Below, piece after piece: positions 1-8,447 of a stretch of 64,000 bases of DNA. The position numbers and the translations under genes were made by a program. The DNA lies in the NCBI RefSeq assembly GCF_017916275.1, contig NZ_JAFMST010000003.1, positions 62,001 to 126,000 on the forward strand. The letters run 5' to 3'. The DNA is from Rubellimicrobium arenae. GTDB taxonomy: Bacteria; Pseudomonadota; Alphaproteobacteria; Rhodobacterales; Rhodobacteraceae. Every line of letters starts with the position of its first letter. Within the stretch, counting starts at the first letter, position 1. The notes below the pieces were generated by a model. That model saw only the letters and a list, made by a program, of their open reading frames with translations. It was not told where the DNA came from and made no database searches.

Positions 1-189
1 TCGCCCGGCCTTCCCGTGCTGATGATCACGGGCTACGCCCACCTGTCTCCGGACCGGACCCGCGACCTGGCCGTCCTGGCCAAGCCCTTCCGGCCCGCCG
101 AGCTGGCGCGACTGGTCGCCGAACTGCTGCAACAGGCCGAACGGGCGCGTCCGCCATGCGCGTCGGTGGTGCAGGCGGCCCCGGGCTGA
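1..189 (+). CDS. Response regulator receiver domain, C-terminal fragment (partial at window start)
   Basis: The open frame enters from the left edge and stops with TGA at 187-189, leaving 62 residues. The fragment reads like the last third of a CheY-like receiver: LPVLMITGYA (beta-4 with the conserved Thr/Ser switch residue, T10) and then LAKPF with the invariant Lys (K28), followed by an alpha-5-like helix ending in LLQQAERA. The protein stops soon after the receiver, so this is either a stand-alone receiver or the C-terminal receiver of a hybrid histidine kinase. The phosphoacceptor Asp and everything upstream lie outside the window, so partner and output are unknown. Confidence 0.7.
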   Translation, partial: SPGLPVLMITGYAHLSPDRTRDLAVLAKPFRPAELARLVAELLQQAERARPPCASVVQAAPG

Positions 190-259
190 TGCCCCCGGGC
201 AGGGCCGCCTGCGTGCCGTCCGACGCCGGGACCTCCCGGGCCGGACGGCGGGAGCAGGC

Positions 260-574
260 TCAGCCCACCTGCACGAGGACGCGGCCGCCTTCGGCCTTGG
301 CGGGGTAGGTGGCGAGGTTCACGCAAACGGGGGCGCGCTTGGCCTGGCCGGTGCGGTAGTCGAACTGGCCGTTGTGCTTGGGGCACTCGATCACGTAGTC
401 CATCACGAGCCCGCCCGCGAGGTGGACGTTCTCGTGGGTGCACATGCCGTCGGTGCAGAAGAACTCGCCGTCCGGGCTGTGGTAGATGGCGTAGGTCCGC
501 CCGCCGTGGTCCCAGCGCATCACGTCCTCCTCGTCGATCTCGTCCACCGCGCAGGCGTCCACCCATTGGGGCAT
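260..574 (-). CDS. Rieske [2Fe-2S] ferredoxin, MocE-like
   Basis: 104 aa soluble Rieske-type ferredoxin, expected to carry electrons to an oxygenase. The cluster ligands are visible as C45-x-H47 (CTH) and C64-x2-H67 (CPKH), the standard CxH...CxxH Rieske pattern, in a protein of the usual length for single-domain Rieske ferredoxins. The start is supported by an AAGGA-type ribosome site. It is the last gene of a minus-strand set, 97 bp downstream of the sterol-desaturase-type hydroxylase, which makes that diiron enzyme the obvious electron acceptor (inference). No ferredoxin reductase gene lies nearby. The MocE assignment is by general resemblance. Confidence 0.85.
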   Translation of the reverse strand: MPQWVDACAVDEIDEEDVMRWDHGGRTYAIYHSPDGEFFCTDGMCTHENVHLAGGLVMDYVIECPKHNGQFDYRTGQAKRAPVCVNLATYPAKAEGGRVLVQVG

Positions 575-671
575 GTCTCGATCCTTCCCTTGTCTCTCTC
601 GTGGTTCGGCCGGACCCTTGGCGGGGCCCGGCCGGGCTGATGTCGAAGTCCTGGTCCCCGGCGGGACGGCG

Positions 672-1697
672 TCACTCGGCCGGGGTCTGCGCGCCCCGCT
701 TGCGGTTCATGCGCTCGACCTTGCGGCGGAACCGCTCCTCCATCCGGGCCTCGGCTTCGGCCGAGCCGTCGTGCCATGTGCCGAAGAGCTTGTCCAAGGG
801 CACGAGGCCGTCGCCGTAGTTCACCTCGAAGAACTTGTGGTGGAGATAGTGGGCATAGGCGTGGCTGTCGAAGCCGGAACCTTCGGACACTTCGATCTTG
901 TCGAAGCCGATATGGCCCACGACCGCGCCAAAGCCCGAATAGTGCAGCTGGTAGATCGCCAGAATCGGGTTCGACGGGATCACGAGATGGATCAGCGAGG
1001 ACGAGAAGTAGAGCAGATGCTCGATCGGGTGCATCGACAGCGACGACCAGGGGCTCGGGTTGACCGAATTATGGTGGACCGAGTGGATCCACTTGTAGAG
1101 CGGCCCCCAGTGGATCAGCCGGTGGATGCAGAAGAAATGCGCCTCGTGCCAGATCGGCAGGACCAGGAAGAGCGCGAACAGATAGAGCGGATGCTCCGCG
1201 AAGCTCATCCACGGCACATAGCCGTTGGCATAGGCCCAAAGGATCAGCACCTCGAAGGCGGTCCAGATCGGAACGCCGGTGCCGAAGCCCCGGATGATCC
1301 CGTCCGCGTTCTGGCTCGAGAACAGGAACGCATCGTTCTTCTGGTCCGAGGGGAACTTGCCGTTGTACTTGAACCGGTTGCCCTGGGCCCGCTGCATGTA
1401 CAGCCGGAGCTCGATGGCGCCGTAGAACAGGAAGACCAGGGCGCAGTTGACCGCGAACAGCCGCAGGATCCAGCCCCAGTGGAAGCTCTGCATCGCCTCG
1501 GGGGCGGGAACCACGAGGTGCCAATAGGCCACGGCCGAGGCCGCCCAGACCAGGTTCCAGGGCAGGAAGTAGCCGGGCAGCCACCTGAGGATGGCCATCG
1601 GCCTGGGCGGCAGCCGGTAGAAGGGGGCGATCTCGAGCCTTTGGAAGGGCGCCCAGTCGCCCCGCTTGTTGCGCTTGCCGAACTTCAGATCATCCAT
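672..1697 (-). CDS. Sterol desaturase / fatty acid hydroxylase family membrane diiron enzyme
   Basis: 341 aa membrane enzyme of the fatty acid hydroxylase superfamily, which uses a non-haem diiron centre to hydroxylate or desaturate lipids with O2. The histidine clusters are all present: H184-x2-H187-x4-H192 (HEAHFFCIHR), H205-x2-HH209 (HSVHH), H223...H227, and H283-x2-HH287 (HYLHH). Hydrophobic stretches lie around residues 44-62, 75-93, 142-160 and 170-190. ATG at 1697 was chosen over a longer frame because a GGAG site sits 8 nt upstream and the preceding gene ends at 1709. Substrate is unknown. The neighbouring Rieske ferredoxin probably supplies electrons and the PanB-like enzyme may act on the product (inference). 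Confidence 0.85.
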   Translation of the reverse strand: MDDLKFGKRNKRGDWAPFQRLEIAPFYRLPPRPMAILRWLPGYFLPWNLVWAASAVAYWHLVVPAPEAMQSFHWGWILRLFAVNCALVFLFYGAIELRLYMQRAQGNRFKYNGKFPSDQKNDAFLFSSQNADGIIRGFGTGVPIWTAFEVLILWAYANGYVPWMSFAEHPLYLFALFLVLPIWHEAHFFCIHRLIHWGPLYKWIHSVHHNSVNPSPWSSLSMHPIEHLLYFSSSLIHLVIPSNPILAIYQLHYSGFGAVVGHIGFDKIEVSEGSGFDSHAYAHYLHHKFFEVNYGDGLVPLDKLFGTWHDGSAEAEARMEERFRRKVERMNRKRGAQTPAE

Positions 1698-1708
1698 CGG
1701 GATCTCCG

Positions 1709-2500
1709 TCAGATGGTTTGGGCGAGGGAAAGGAAACGGTCGTAGGTGGCATCGTCCATGTCCACCTGGTGCCGGGGTTCGGGGTAGGCGCCGGTCGCCA
1801 CGTCCTGGGCGAAGGCCCGGAAGGCCGTCACGCGCCGGGCCTGCACCTCGGCCATGAGGCCGACGAAGTCGTCGTAGCGCTTGGCGTGGCGCGGGTAGTG
1901 GCCGGTGTGGGTCCCCAGCACGTCCGACGAGAACAGGTACTGCGTGTCGCAGGCCGACCCGCACCCCATGCCCATCGTGATCAGCGGCGTGCTGCGGGTG
2001 ATGTGCTCGGCGAGCCGGACGGGGACGACCTCGACCTCCACGCAGGCCGCGCCGGCGTTCTCCAGGTCCCGCACCTGCCGCAGCACGCGCAACGCTTCGT
2101 CGGGCGTCTTGCCCACGGCGCGGAAGTTCGTCCAGGTCGCGCGGTTGGGCACGAGGCCGACATGCCCGGTGACCGGGATGCCCTCCCGCGCCATGGCCTC
2201 GATGAAGACCGGGGAATGCGAGCAGTAGACCGAATCCGCCCCGCGCCCGAGCATCTGGAACCCCAGCCGCACCGCCTCCTCGGGCGAGGCGACGGCCCCG
2301 TGCGGCATCCCGACGGACAGGAAACCCGTGGGGGCGGCGGCGCGGATGCCCTCCAGGTGGTGGTCGGGCTCGCAGGACAGGATGATGATCCCGGCCTCTA
2401 TAGCGGCGGCGGCCTCCTCGGCGTTGTCCACGTGCAGCTGGAGCCACCTGGTGTGGCCCTTCTGGCGTTGCAGGTCATAGACGGTCGTGCGTCGTGTCAT
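1709..2500 (-). CDS. PanB-like (ketopantoate hydroxymethyltransferase family) enzyme with altered metal-ligand positions
   Basis: 263 aa TIM-barrel protein resembling 3-methyl-2-oxobutanoate hydroxymethyltransferase. The stretches GIPVTGHVGLVPN and EVVPVRLAEHIT correspond to PanB GHLGLTPQ and the segment with its catalytic Glu. By eye, however, the two Asp ligands for Mg2+ in PanB are not kept: the GDS motif is replaced by CEPD and the ADLPF motif by VGMPH. It is therefore probably not a pantothenate enzyme but a related C-C bond enzyme in the operon's pathway. ATG at 2500 has a GGGGGAG site 6-12 nt upstream; an in-frame start at 2533 lacks such support. Only 11 bp separate it from the hydroxylase gene. 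Confidence 0.7.
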   Translation of the reverse strand: MTRRTTVYDLQRQKGHTRWLQLHVDNAEEAAAAIEAGIIILSCEPDHHLEGIRAAAPTGFLSVGMPHGAVASPEEAVRLGFQMLGRGADSVYCSHSPVFIEAMAREGIPVTGHVGLVPNRATWTNFRAVGKTPDEALRVLRQVRDLENAGAACVEVEVVPVRLAEHITRSTPLITMGMGCGSACDTQYLFSSDVLGTHTGHYPRHAKRYDDFVGLMAEVQARRVTAFRAFAQDVATGAYPEPRHQVDMDDATYDRFLSLAQTI

Positions 2501-2554
2501 CTCGCTCCCCCTTGGACCGTTCGATACGGCCAAGGGCGGGATCGCGCCCGATCT

Positions 2555-2571
2555 ATCTTGATCGGATCAGA
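2555..2571. promoter_or_regulatory. Possible operator palindrome between the LacI-type gene and the PanB-like operon
   Basis: TGATC-G-GATCA is a perfect 11-bp inverted repeat at 2559-2569, immediately after the stop codon of the LacI-family gene and about 60 bp upstream of the PanB-like start. Size and position fit an operator for the local regulator, but such short palindromes also arise by chance. No promoter boxes could be assigned. Confidence 0.2.
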
Positions 2572-3639
2572 TCAGATGTTCTCGGGGGTGACGGTGACGA
2601 AGCGGATCGGGGGATTCTCGATCCCGCCCTCGATGAAGCCCAGCCGGGCCAGCATCAGGTCCATCGCCCGGCGGGCCTGCGCCTCGGGCGCCTGGTCGAG
2701 GACGACGGACATCACGCCGTCCCTCAGCGCCGCGCCGCTCCGCTCGGTCAACTCATGGCCGACGAAGAAGACGTCGCGCCCCCGGGGATGGGCGCGGAGC
2801 ACCGCGCAGAGCGAGGCGTTCGCCCCCCCGGCGTTGTAGAGGCCCGCAAGGTCCGGCCAGGTCCGCAGGGCCTCCAGGAGGAGGTCGCCGCTGCGCTGCC
2901 CCTCGTCATGGCCGAACAGGACCCGGACGAAGCGGAGGTCGTCGCGCCCGTGCTCCCGCAGGTAGTCGCCGAAGCCGCGGATGCGGTCGCGCTGCACCTG
3001 GTAAAGCCCGCTGTGGCACAGGGCCACGACCGACCCGCCCCGCCCCTGCATCCGGGACAGGAGGAGCCCCGCCGTGCGTCCGGCCGAATGGTTGTCGATC
3101 CCGACATAAGGCGCATCGAGGCCCGTGGCGCGCGTCACGACCTGGACGACGGGCAATCCTTCGGCCTGCTGCCGGGCCAGCGCCGTTCGGATCAGCGGGT
3201 GGTCCGGCACCGCCAGGATCAACCCGGCGCGCCGCAGCCCCGGCCGGGCGATGTGGTCGGCGATGGCGACGGGATCGAGCTCGGGCAGGAAGGTCCGGTG
3301 CACCGAGAGCGAGGCATCGAGCGCAGCCGCGACCCGCTCGAAGGCCTGCGAGAGCCGCGCGAAGAAGGTCGTCTCGGGCCGAACGAGGATGACCTCCACC
3401 CGTAGCAGCCCCCGGTGCGTTTCGGGCAGGCGCCGCGGGTAATCGAGCGCCCGCGCCGCCGCGAGCACCTTCTCGACGGTAGGAGGGCGGACCCCGCCGC
3501 GCCCGTTGAGCACCCGTTCCACGGTGGCGGTGCCCACTCCGGCAAGTCGGGCGATGTCGAGGAAGGTGGGCTTGGCGATGGCGGGGCTCCCGGCTGGCGC
3601 GACGCACGAAACCACGGTGCGCTGCGGGGCGCAACGCAA
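2572..3639 (-). CDS. LacI-family transcriptional regulator
   Basis: About 355 aa. An N-terminal helix-turn-helix (FLDIARLAGVGTATVERVL) is followed by a periplasmic-binding-protein-like effector domain. VGIDNHSAGRTAGLLL is the typical LacI/PurR core segment and GHELTERSGAALRDG the C-terminal subdomain. The effector is normally a sugar or sugar-like compound. The residues before AKPTFLDIARLAG are not conserved in the family, so translation may begin further in, at a GTG codon about 9 codons downstream of the ATG. The gene lies upstream of and co-directional with the PanB-like/hydroxylase/ferredoxin genes, which it probably regulates (inference), and is divergent from the 2-oxoacid oxidoreductase gene. 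Confidence 0.85.
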   Translation of the reverse strand: MRCAPQRTVVSCVAPAGSPAIAKPTFLDIARLAGVGTATVERVLNGRGGVRPPTVEKVLAAARALDYPRRLPETHRGLLRVEVILVRPETTFFARLSQAFERVAAALDASLSVHRTFLPELDPVAIADHIARPGLRRAGLILAVPDHPLIRTALARQQAEGLPVVQVVTRATGLDAPYVGIDNHSAGRTAGLLLSRMQGRGGSVVALCHSGLYQVQRDRIRGFGDYLREHGRDDLRFVRVLFGHDEGQRSGDLLLEALRTWPDLAGLYNAGGANASLCAVLRAHPRGRDVFFVGHELTERSGAALRDGVMSVVLDQAPEAQARRAMDLMLARLGFIEGGIENPPIRFVTVTPENI

Positions 3640-3808
3640 GCGGGCCGATCACAAGTCCGGAACCCCGCCGTGGCCCCGAGGAACCGCGCGGTCCCTTGTG
3701 CGTTCGGAGCATCAGGGACCCGGTCGACCGTGTCGTCCGGGGGGAGGATGACGACGACATGGCACGATGCTGCCGCCCGACGCGGGTCGCGGCGCCCCGG
3801 TGGCGCGC

Positions 3809-6800
3809 ATGACCGTCGCGGTATCGCTGGATGACAAGTACGTGGCCGAGGCGGGACGGGTGTTCCTGACGGGCACCCAGGCTCTGGTCCGGCTTCCCAT
3901 GACCCAGATGCGCCGCGACCGCGCCGCGGGGCTGAACACGGCGGCCTTCATCTCGGGCTACCGTGGCTCGCCTTTGGGCGGCTACGACCAGCAGCTCCTG
4001 GCGGCGCGACGCTTTCTCGATCCCCTGGACATCGCCTTCCAGCCCGGCCTCAACGAGGACCTCGCCGCCACCGCCGTCTGGGGCAGCCAGCAGGTTCCGC
4101 TCTCGCGGGGGGCCCGCAAGCAGGGCGTGGTCGGCCTCTGGTACGGCAAGGGGCCGGGCGTGGACCGGTCGGGCGACGTGTTCAAGCACGCCAACGCCGC
4201 CGGGACCTCGGCGCTCGGCGGCGTCCTCGCCATCGCGGGGGACGACCACACGGCCAAGTCGTCCTCGATCCCGCACCAGTCCGACCACGCCTTCATCTCG
4301 GCGATCATGCCGGTGCTCTACCCGTCCTCGGTCCACGAGTTCCTGGGCCTGGGCCTCCTCGGCATCGCCATGTCGCGCTATTCGGGCTGCTGGGTGGGCT
4401 TCAAGGTCATCTCCGAGACCGTGGAGACCACCGCCGTCGTGGACCTCGCGCAGGAGCGGCGCGACTTCGTCATCCCCGACGTCGACCTCCCGCCCGGCGG
4501 GCTCAACATCCGCTGGCCCGACCCGCCCCTCGTGCAGGACGAGCGGCTCCAGGAGCACAAGGGCTACGCCGCCCGCGCCTTCGCCCGCGCCAACCGGGTG
4601 GACGAGGTGACCTTCGACACGCCCGGCGCGCGGTTCGGCATCGTGGCGTCCGGCAAGGCCTACGAGGATGTCCACCAGGCCCTGCGCGAGCTGGGCCTGG
4701 GCGACCCCGAGCTGCACCGGATCGGCGTCCGCATCTACAAGGTGCGGATGCCCTGGCCGCTCGAGCCCGAGGGCATCCGCGACTTCTCCATGGGCCTCGA
4801 GGAGGTGCTGGTCGTCGAGGAGCGGCGCGAGATCATCGAGCACCAGATCAAGCAGCAGCTCTTCAATTGGCGCGCCGACGTGCGCCCCCGCATCGTGGGC
4901 AAGTTCGACCACATGGACCGGCCCTTCCTGCACCTGTCCGCCGGGCTGACGGTGGGCGAGGTCGCCCGCGCCATCGTGGACCGGCTGGTGGCCAACGGCC
5001 TCCCCGACGACCTGAGGTCGCGCATCTCGGAACGGGTCGAGCGCATGGAGCGGCTGGAGCGCGCCATGACCTCGCACCAGCCCCCGGTGATCCGGCGGCC
5101 CTGGTACTGCGCGGGCTGCCCGCACAACACCTCGACCCGCGTGCCCGAAGGGTCGGTCGCGATGGCGGGGATCGGATGCCACTACATGGTCCAGTGGATG
5201 GACCGCAGCACCGAGACCTTCACCCAGATGGGGGGCGAGGGCGTCCCCTGGACCGCGCTGTCCCGCTACACCGACGAGCCGCACCGCTTCGTCAACCTGG
5301 GCGACGGCACCTTCTTCCATTCCGGGCACCTCGCCATCCGCCAGTCGGTCGCGACAGGCGCGAACATGACCTACAAGCTGCTCTACAACGACGCCGTCGC
5401 CATGACGGGCGGGCAGAAGGTCGATGGCCGCCTCACGCCCGAGCTCATCACCTGGATGCTCTTCGACGAGGGCATCCGCGGCATCCGCCTCCTGTCGGAT
5501 CTGCCCGAGGCCTACGAAACCCAGGATCTCGCCCCCGGCACGCTGGTGCGGCACCGGGACGCCATGGACGACACCATGCGCGAGCTGCGGGACACCCCCG
5601 GCGTTACCGCCATCGTCTATGTCCAGACCTGCGCCGCCGAAAAGCGCCGCCGCCGCAAGCGCGGGACGCTCGACGATCCCGACATGCGGCTCTGGATCGC
5701 GCCCTCGGTCTGCGAAGGCTGCGGTGACTGCTCGGTCCAGTCCAACTGCGTCGCGGTCGAGCCCCTGGACACCGAGATGGGCCGCAAGCGGCGCATCAAC
5801 CAGTCCTCGTGCAACAAGGATTATTCCTGCCTCAAGGGCTTCTGCCCGTCCTTCGTGACCGTCCGTGGCGGGGCGCCCCGCAAGCTCGCCGCCGCGCGGC
5901 GCCCCGACACCGCGTACCTGCCCGATCCCGCGCGTCCGGTGCTCGACCGGCCCTGGAATATCGCCGTCGCGGGGGTGGGCGGCACCGGGGTCCTGACCAT
6001 CGGCGCGATCCTTGGCATGGCCGCCCACCTGGAGGGCCTGAGCCCGATGGTGCTCGACATGGCCGGTCTCGCGCAGAAGGGCGGCGCCGTGCTGAGCCAT
6101 ATCCGCATCGGGCCCGCCGCCGACCCGCCGACCGAGCCGCGCATCGTGACCGGCGGCGCGGACCTGCTGCTGGCCGCCGACGCCGTGGTCGCCGTTTCCA
6201 GGGAGGCCGCCGTCCTGTGCGACCCGGATCGGACCGCCGGCGTCGTGAACACGCATCAAACCCCCGTATCCGACTTCGTCCAGCACCGGGACTTCGATTT
6301 CCGCACCCGCGAGGTCAACGAGATGCTGGCCAGCCATCTGCGGACCCCCGAGCATTTCCACGACTTCACGGCGGCAGGCCTCGGCGTCGCGGGCGACGAG
6401 ATCGCGTCGAACATCCTGATGCTGGGCTATGCCGCGCAGATGGGGTTCCTGCCGGTCTCCCATGCTTGCATCGAAACGGCGATCCGGCTGAACGGCGTGG
6501 CGGTGCAGGCGAACCTCGATGCCTTCGCCTGGGGCCGCGTGATGGCGGTCGATCCCGCGCGGCTGCCCCGCCCCGAGCCGTCCGGGCGGTCGATGGAGGA
6601 GATGAGCCTGCCGGAGCTCATCGCGCACCGCCGGGCGCACCTGACGGCCTATGGGGGCCGGGCGCTTGCCGATCGCCACGCGGCCTTGATGGCCCGGGTC
6701 GAGGCGGCGGCGCGCCGACTGGCCGACCGCGCCATGGCTGACAGGATCCTGCGCGCCGCCGTCACCGGCCATGCGCGCCTCCTGTCCCCGAAGGACGAAT

Positions 6801-7285
6801 ACGAGGTCGCCCGCCTGCTCACCTCGCCCGAGTTCCGCAAGGGGCTGGCCGAGGCATTCGAGGGCGACTACCGGATCGCCCTCAACCTCGCGCCGCCCGT
6901 CCTGGGCCGGCAGGAAACCGGGACCCGCCCGCCCAAGCGCGAGTTCGGGCCACGGATCTTTCCGGCGCTTCGGATCCTGGCCCGGATGCGGCGCCTGCGC
7001 GGCACGCCGCTCGACCCCTTCGCCCGGAACCCGGAACGCAAGGCGGAACGGGCGCTCCTGCGCGACTACGAACGCGACCTGGACCGGATCCTGACCGCCT
7101 TGGACGACCGCACCGCCCCGACGGTGCTGGCGCTGCTGGACCTGGCGAACGACATCCGGGGCTTTGGTCCGGTCAAGGCCGCCGCCATGGCCGAGGCCGC
7201 GCGGCGCCGCACCCGGCTGCTGGCCGACCTCGACCGCCCGCAGGAGCCCCCGACCACCACCACCCAGGCCATGGCGGCGGAATGA
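3809..7285 (+). CDS. Indolepyruvate:ferredoxin oxidoreductase-family fused 2-oxoacid oxidoreductase
   Basis: About 1158 aa single-chain enzyme that oxidatively decarboxylates aryl or branched 2-oxoacids to acyl-CoA using TPP and Fe-S clusters. In order: an N-terminal pyrimidine-binding domain (ISGYRGSPLGGYDQQL), a TPP-binding domain with C434-x2-C437 (CAGCPHN), a cysteine set C635-x2-C638-x2-C641-x5-C647 suited to an Fe-S cluster, CLKGFCPS, and a C-terminal gamma-type domain starting VAGVGGTGVLTIGAI. Length is normal for fused alphaproteobacterial IOR proteins. Two in-frame starts (3767 and 3809) are possible; 3809 is preferred because homologues begin near the LDDKY segment. The isovaleryl-CoA dehydrogenase start lies 4 nt after its stop, so the natural substrate may be the leucine-derived 2-oxoacid (inference). 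Confidence 0.88.
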   Translation: MTVAVSLDDKYVAEAGRVFLTGTQALVRLPMTQMRRDRAAGLNTAAFISGYRGSPLGGYDQQLLAARRFLDPLDIAFQPGLNEDLAATAVWGSQQVPLSRGARKQGVVGLWYGKGPGVDRSGDVFKHANAAGTSALGGVLAIAGDDHTAKSSSIPHQSDHAFISAIMPVLYPSSVHEFLGLGLLGIAMSRYSGCWVGFKVISETVETTAVVDLAQERRDFVIPDVDLPPGGLNIRWPDPPLVQDERLQEHKGYAARAFARANRVDEVTFDTPGARFGIVASGKAYEDVHQALRELGLGDPELHRIGVRIYKVRMPWPLEPEGIRDFSMGLEEVLVVEERREIIEHQIKQQLFNWRADVRPRIVGKFDHMDRPFLHLSAGLTVGEVARAIVDRLVANGLPDDLRSRISERVERMERLERAMTSHQPPVIRRPWYCAGCPHNTSTRVPEGSVAMAGIGCHYMVQWMDRSTETFTQMGGEGVPWTALSRYTDEPHRFVNLGDGTFFHSGHLAIRQSVATGANMTYKLLYNDAVAMTGGQKVDGRLTPELITWMLFDEGIRGIRLLSDLPEAYETQDLAPGTLVRHRDAMDDTMRELRDTPGVTAIVYVQTCAAEKRRRRKRGTLDDPDMRLWIAPSVCEGCGDCSVQSNCVAVEPLDTEMGRKRRINQSSCNKDYSCLKGFCPSFVTVRGGAPRKLAAARRPDTAYLPDPARPVLDRPWNIAVAGVGGTGVLTIGAILGMAAHLEGLSPMVLDMAGLAQKGGAVLSHIRIGPAADPPTEPRIVTGGADLLLAADAVVAVSREAAVLCDPDRTAGVVNTHQTPVSDFVQHRDFDFRTREVNEMLASHLRTPEHFHDFTAAGLGVAGDEIASNILMLGYAAQMGFLPVSHACIETAIRLNGVAVQANLDAFAWGRVMAVDPARLPRPEPSGRSMEEMSLPELIAHRRAHLTAYGGRALADRHAALMARVEAAARRLADRAMADRILRAAVTGHARLLSPKDEYEVARLLTSPEFRKGLAEAFEGDYRIALNLAPPVLGRQETGTRPPKREFGPRIFPALRILARMRRLRGTPLDPFARNPERKAERALLRDYERDLDRILTALDDRTAPTVLALLDLANDIRGFGPVKAAAMAEAARRRTRLLADLDRPQEPPTTTTQAMAAE

Positions 7286-7289
7286 CCCG

Positions 7290-8447
7290 ATGAACGCACC
7301 CGCGCTCCAGTTCGATCCGGGCTCCGACCTCGCCGCCCTGCGCGACCTGGTGCATCGCTGGGCGCAGGACCGTCTTCGGCCCATGGCCGCCGAGATCGAC
7401 CGCCGCAACGCCTTTCCGCCCGAGCTTTGGCCCGAGATGGGGGACCTGGGTCTCCTGGGCCTGACGGTCCCCGAGGAGTTCGGCGGCACGGACCTGGGCT
7501 ACCTCGCGCACGTGGTCGCGGTGGAGGAGATCGCGCGGGCCAGCGCCTCCGTGTCGCTGTCCTACGGCGCGCATTCCAACCTGTGCGTGAACCAGATCGT
7601 CCTGAACGGCACCGGGCCTCAGAAGGCGCGGTTCCTTCCCGACCTCGTGGCCGGCCGCAAGGTCGGCGCGTTGGCCATGTCGGAAACCGGCGCGGGCTCG
7701 GACGTGGTCGGGATGACGACCCGGGCCGAGCGGCGGGGCGACGCCTTCGTCCTGAACGGCGCCAAGTACTGGATCACCAACGGCCCCGATGCCGACCTCG
7801 TGGTGGTCTACGCCAAGACCGACCCCGAGGCGGGGTCCAAGGGCATCACCGCCTTCCTGGTGGAGCGGGGCACCCCGGGCCTCGTTCAGTCGCCCCATCT
7901 CGACAAGCTCGGCATGCGCGGCTCCAACACCGGGGAGCTGGTCTTCACCGACTGCGCCGTCTCCGCCGCGAACGTGCTGGGCGAGGTGAACCGTGGCGTT
8001 CGCGTCCTCATGTCCGGGCTCGACTACGAGCGCGTCGTTCTGGCCGGGATCGGCCTTGGGATCATGCAGGCCTGCCTGGACGAGGTGATCCCCTACGTCC
8101 GCGAACGCCGCCAGTTCGGACAGCCCGTCGGGTCGTTCCAACTGATGCAGGCCAAGGTCGCGGACATGCACGTGGCGCTGGGCACCGCGCGGGCCTACGC
8201 CTACGAGGTCGCCCGCGCCTGCGACCGGGGCACCGTCACCCGCGCCGACGCCGCCGCCTGCGTCCTCTACGCGAGCGAGCAGGCCATGGTGCAGGCGCAT
8301 CAGGCCGTGCAGGCGCTGGGCGGGGCGGGGTTCCTGAACGACTCGGTCGTCAGCCGCCTCTTTCGCGACGCCAAGCTGATGGAGATCGGCGCCGGCACCA
8401 GCGAGATCCGGCGCATGCTGATCGGACGCGAGCTGATCGGGACCTGA
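7290..8447 (+). CDS. ivd: Isovaleryl-CoA dehydrogenase
   Basis: 385 aa FAD-dependent acyl-CoA dehydrogenase that converts isovaleryl-CoA to 3-methylcrotonyl-CoA in leucine degradation. Visible features are MSETGAGSDV (FAD/substrate site), YWITNGPDADLVVVYAKT (FAD-binding loop), GLDYERVVLAGIGLGIMQ with the catalytic Glu in the position typical of isovaleryl-CoA dehydrogenases, and the C-terminal QALGGAGF and GAGTSEIRR motifs. The ATG lies 4 nt after the upstream stop. The next gene, the carboxylase beta subunit, begins on the base after its TGA, which shows tight translational coupling and supports the isovaleryl rather than short-chain assignment. Confidence 0.93.
   Translation: MNAPALQFDPGSDLAALRDLVHRWAQDRLRPMAAEIDRRNAFPPELWPEMGDLGLLGLTVPEEFGGTDLGYLAHVVAVEEIARASASVSLSYGAHSNLCVNQIVLNGTGPQKARFLPDLVAGRKVGALAMSETGAGSDVVGMTTRAERRGDAFVLNGAKYWITNGPDADLVVVYAKTDPEAGSKGITAFLVERGTPGLVQSPHLDKLGMRGSNTGELVFTDCAVSAANVLGEVNRGVRVLMSGLDYERVVLAGIGLGIMQACLDEVIPYVRERRQFGQPVGSFQLMQAKVADMHVALGTARAYAYEVARACDRGTVTRADAAACVLYASEQAMVQAHQAVQALGGAGFLNDSVVSRLFRDAKLMEIGAGTSEIRRMLIGRELIGT

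Noticed and set aside
2906-7489. 1527-codon open frame on the minus strand, antisense to the 2-oxoacid oxidoreductase gene
   Set aside because: Low-complexity Gly/Arg/His-rich product without domains; a typical shadow of a real GC-rich gene in the opposite frame.
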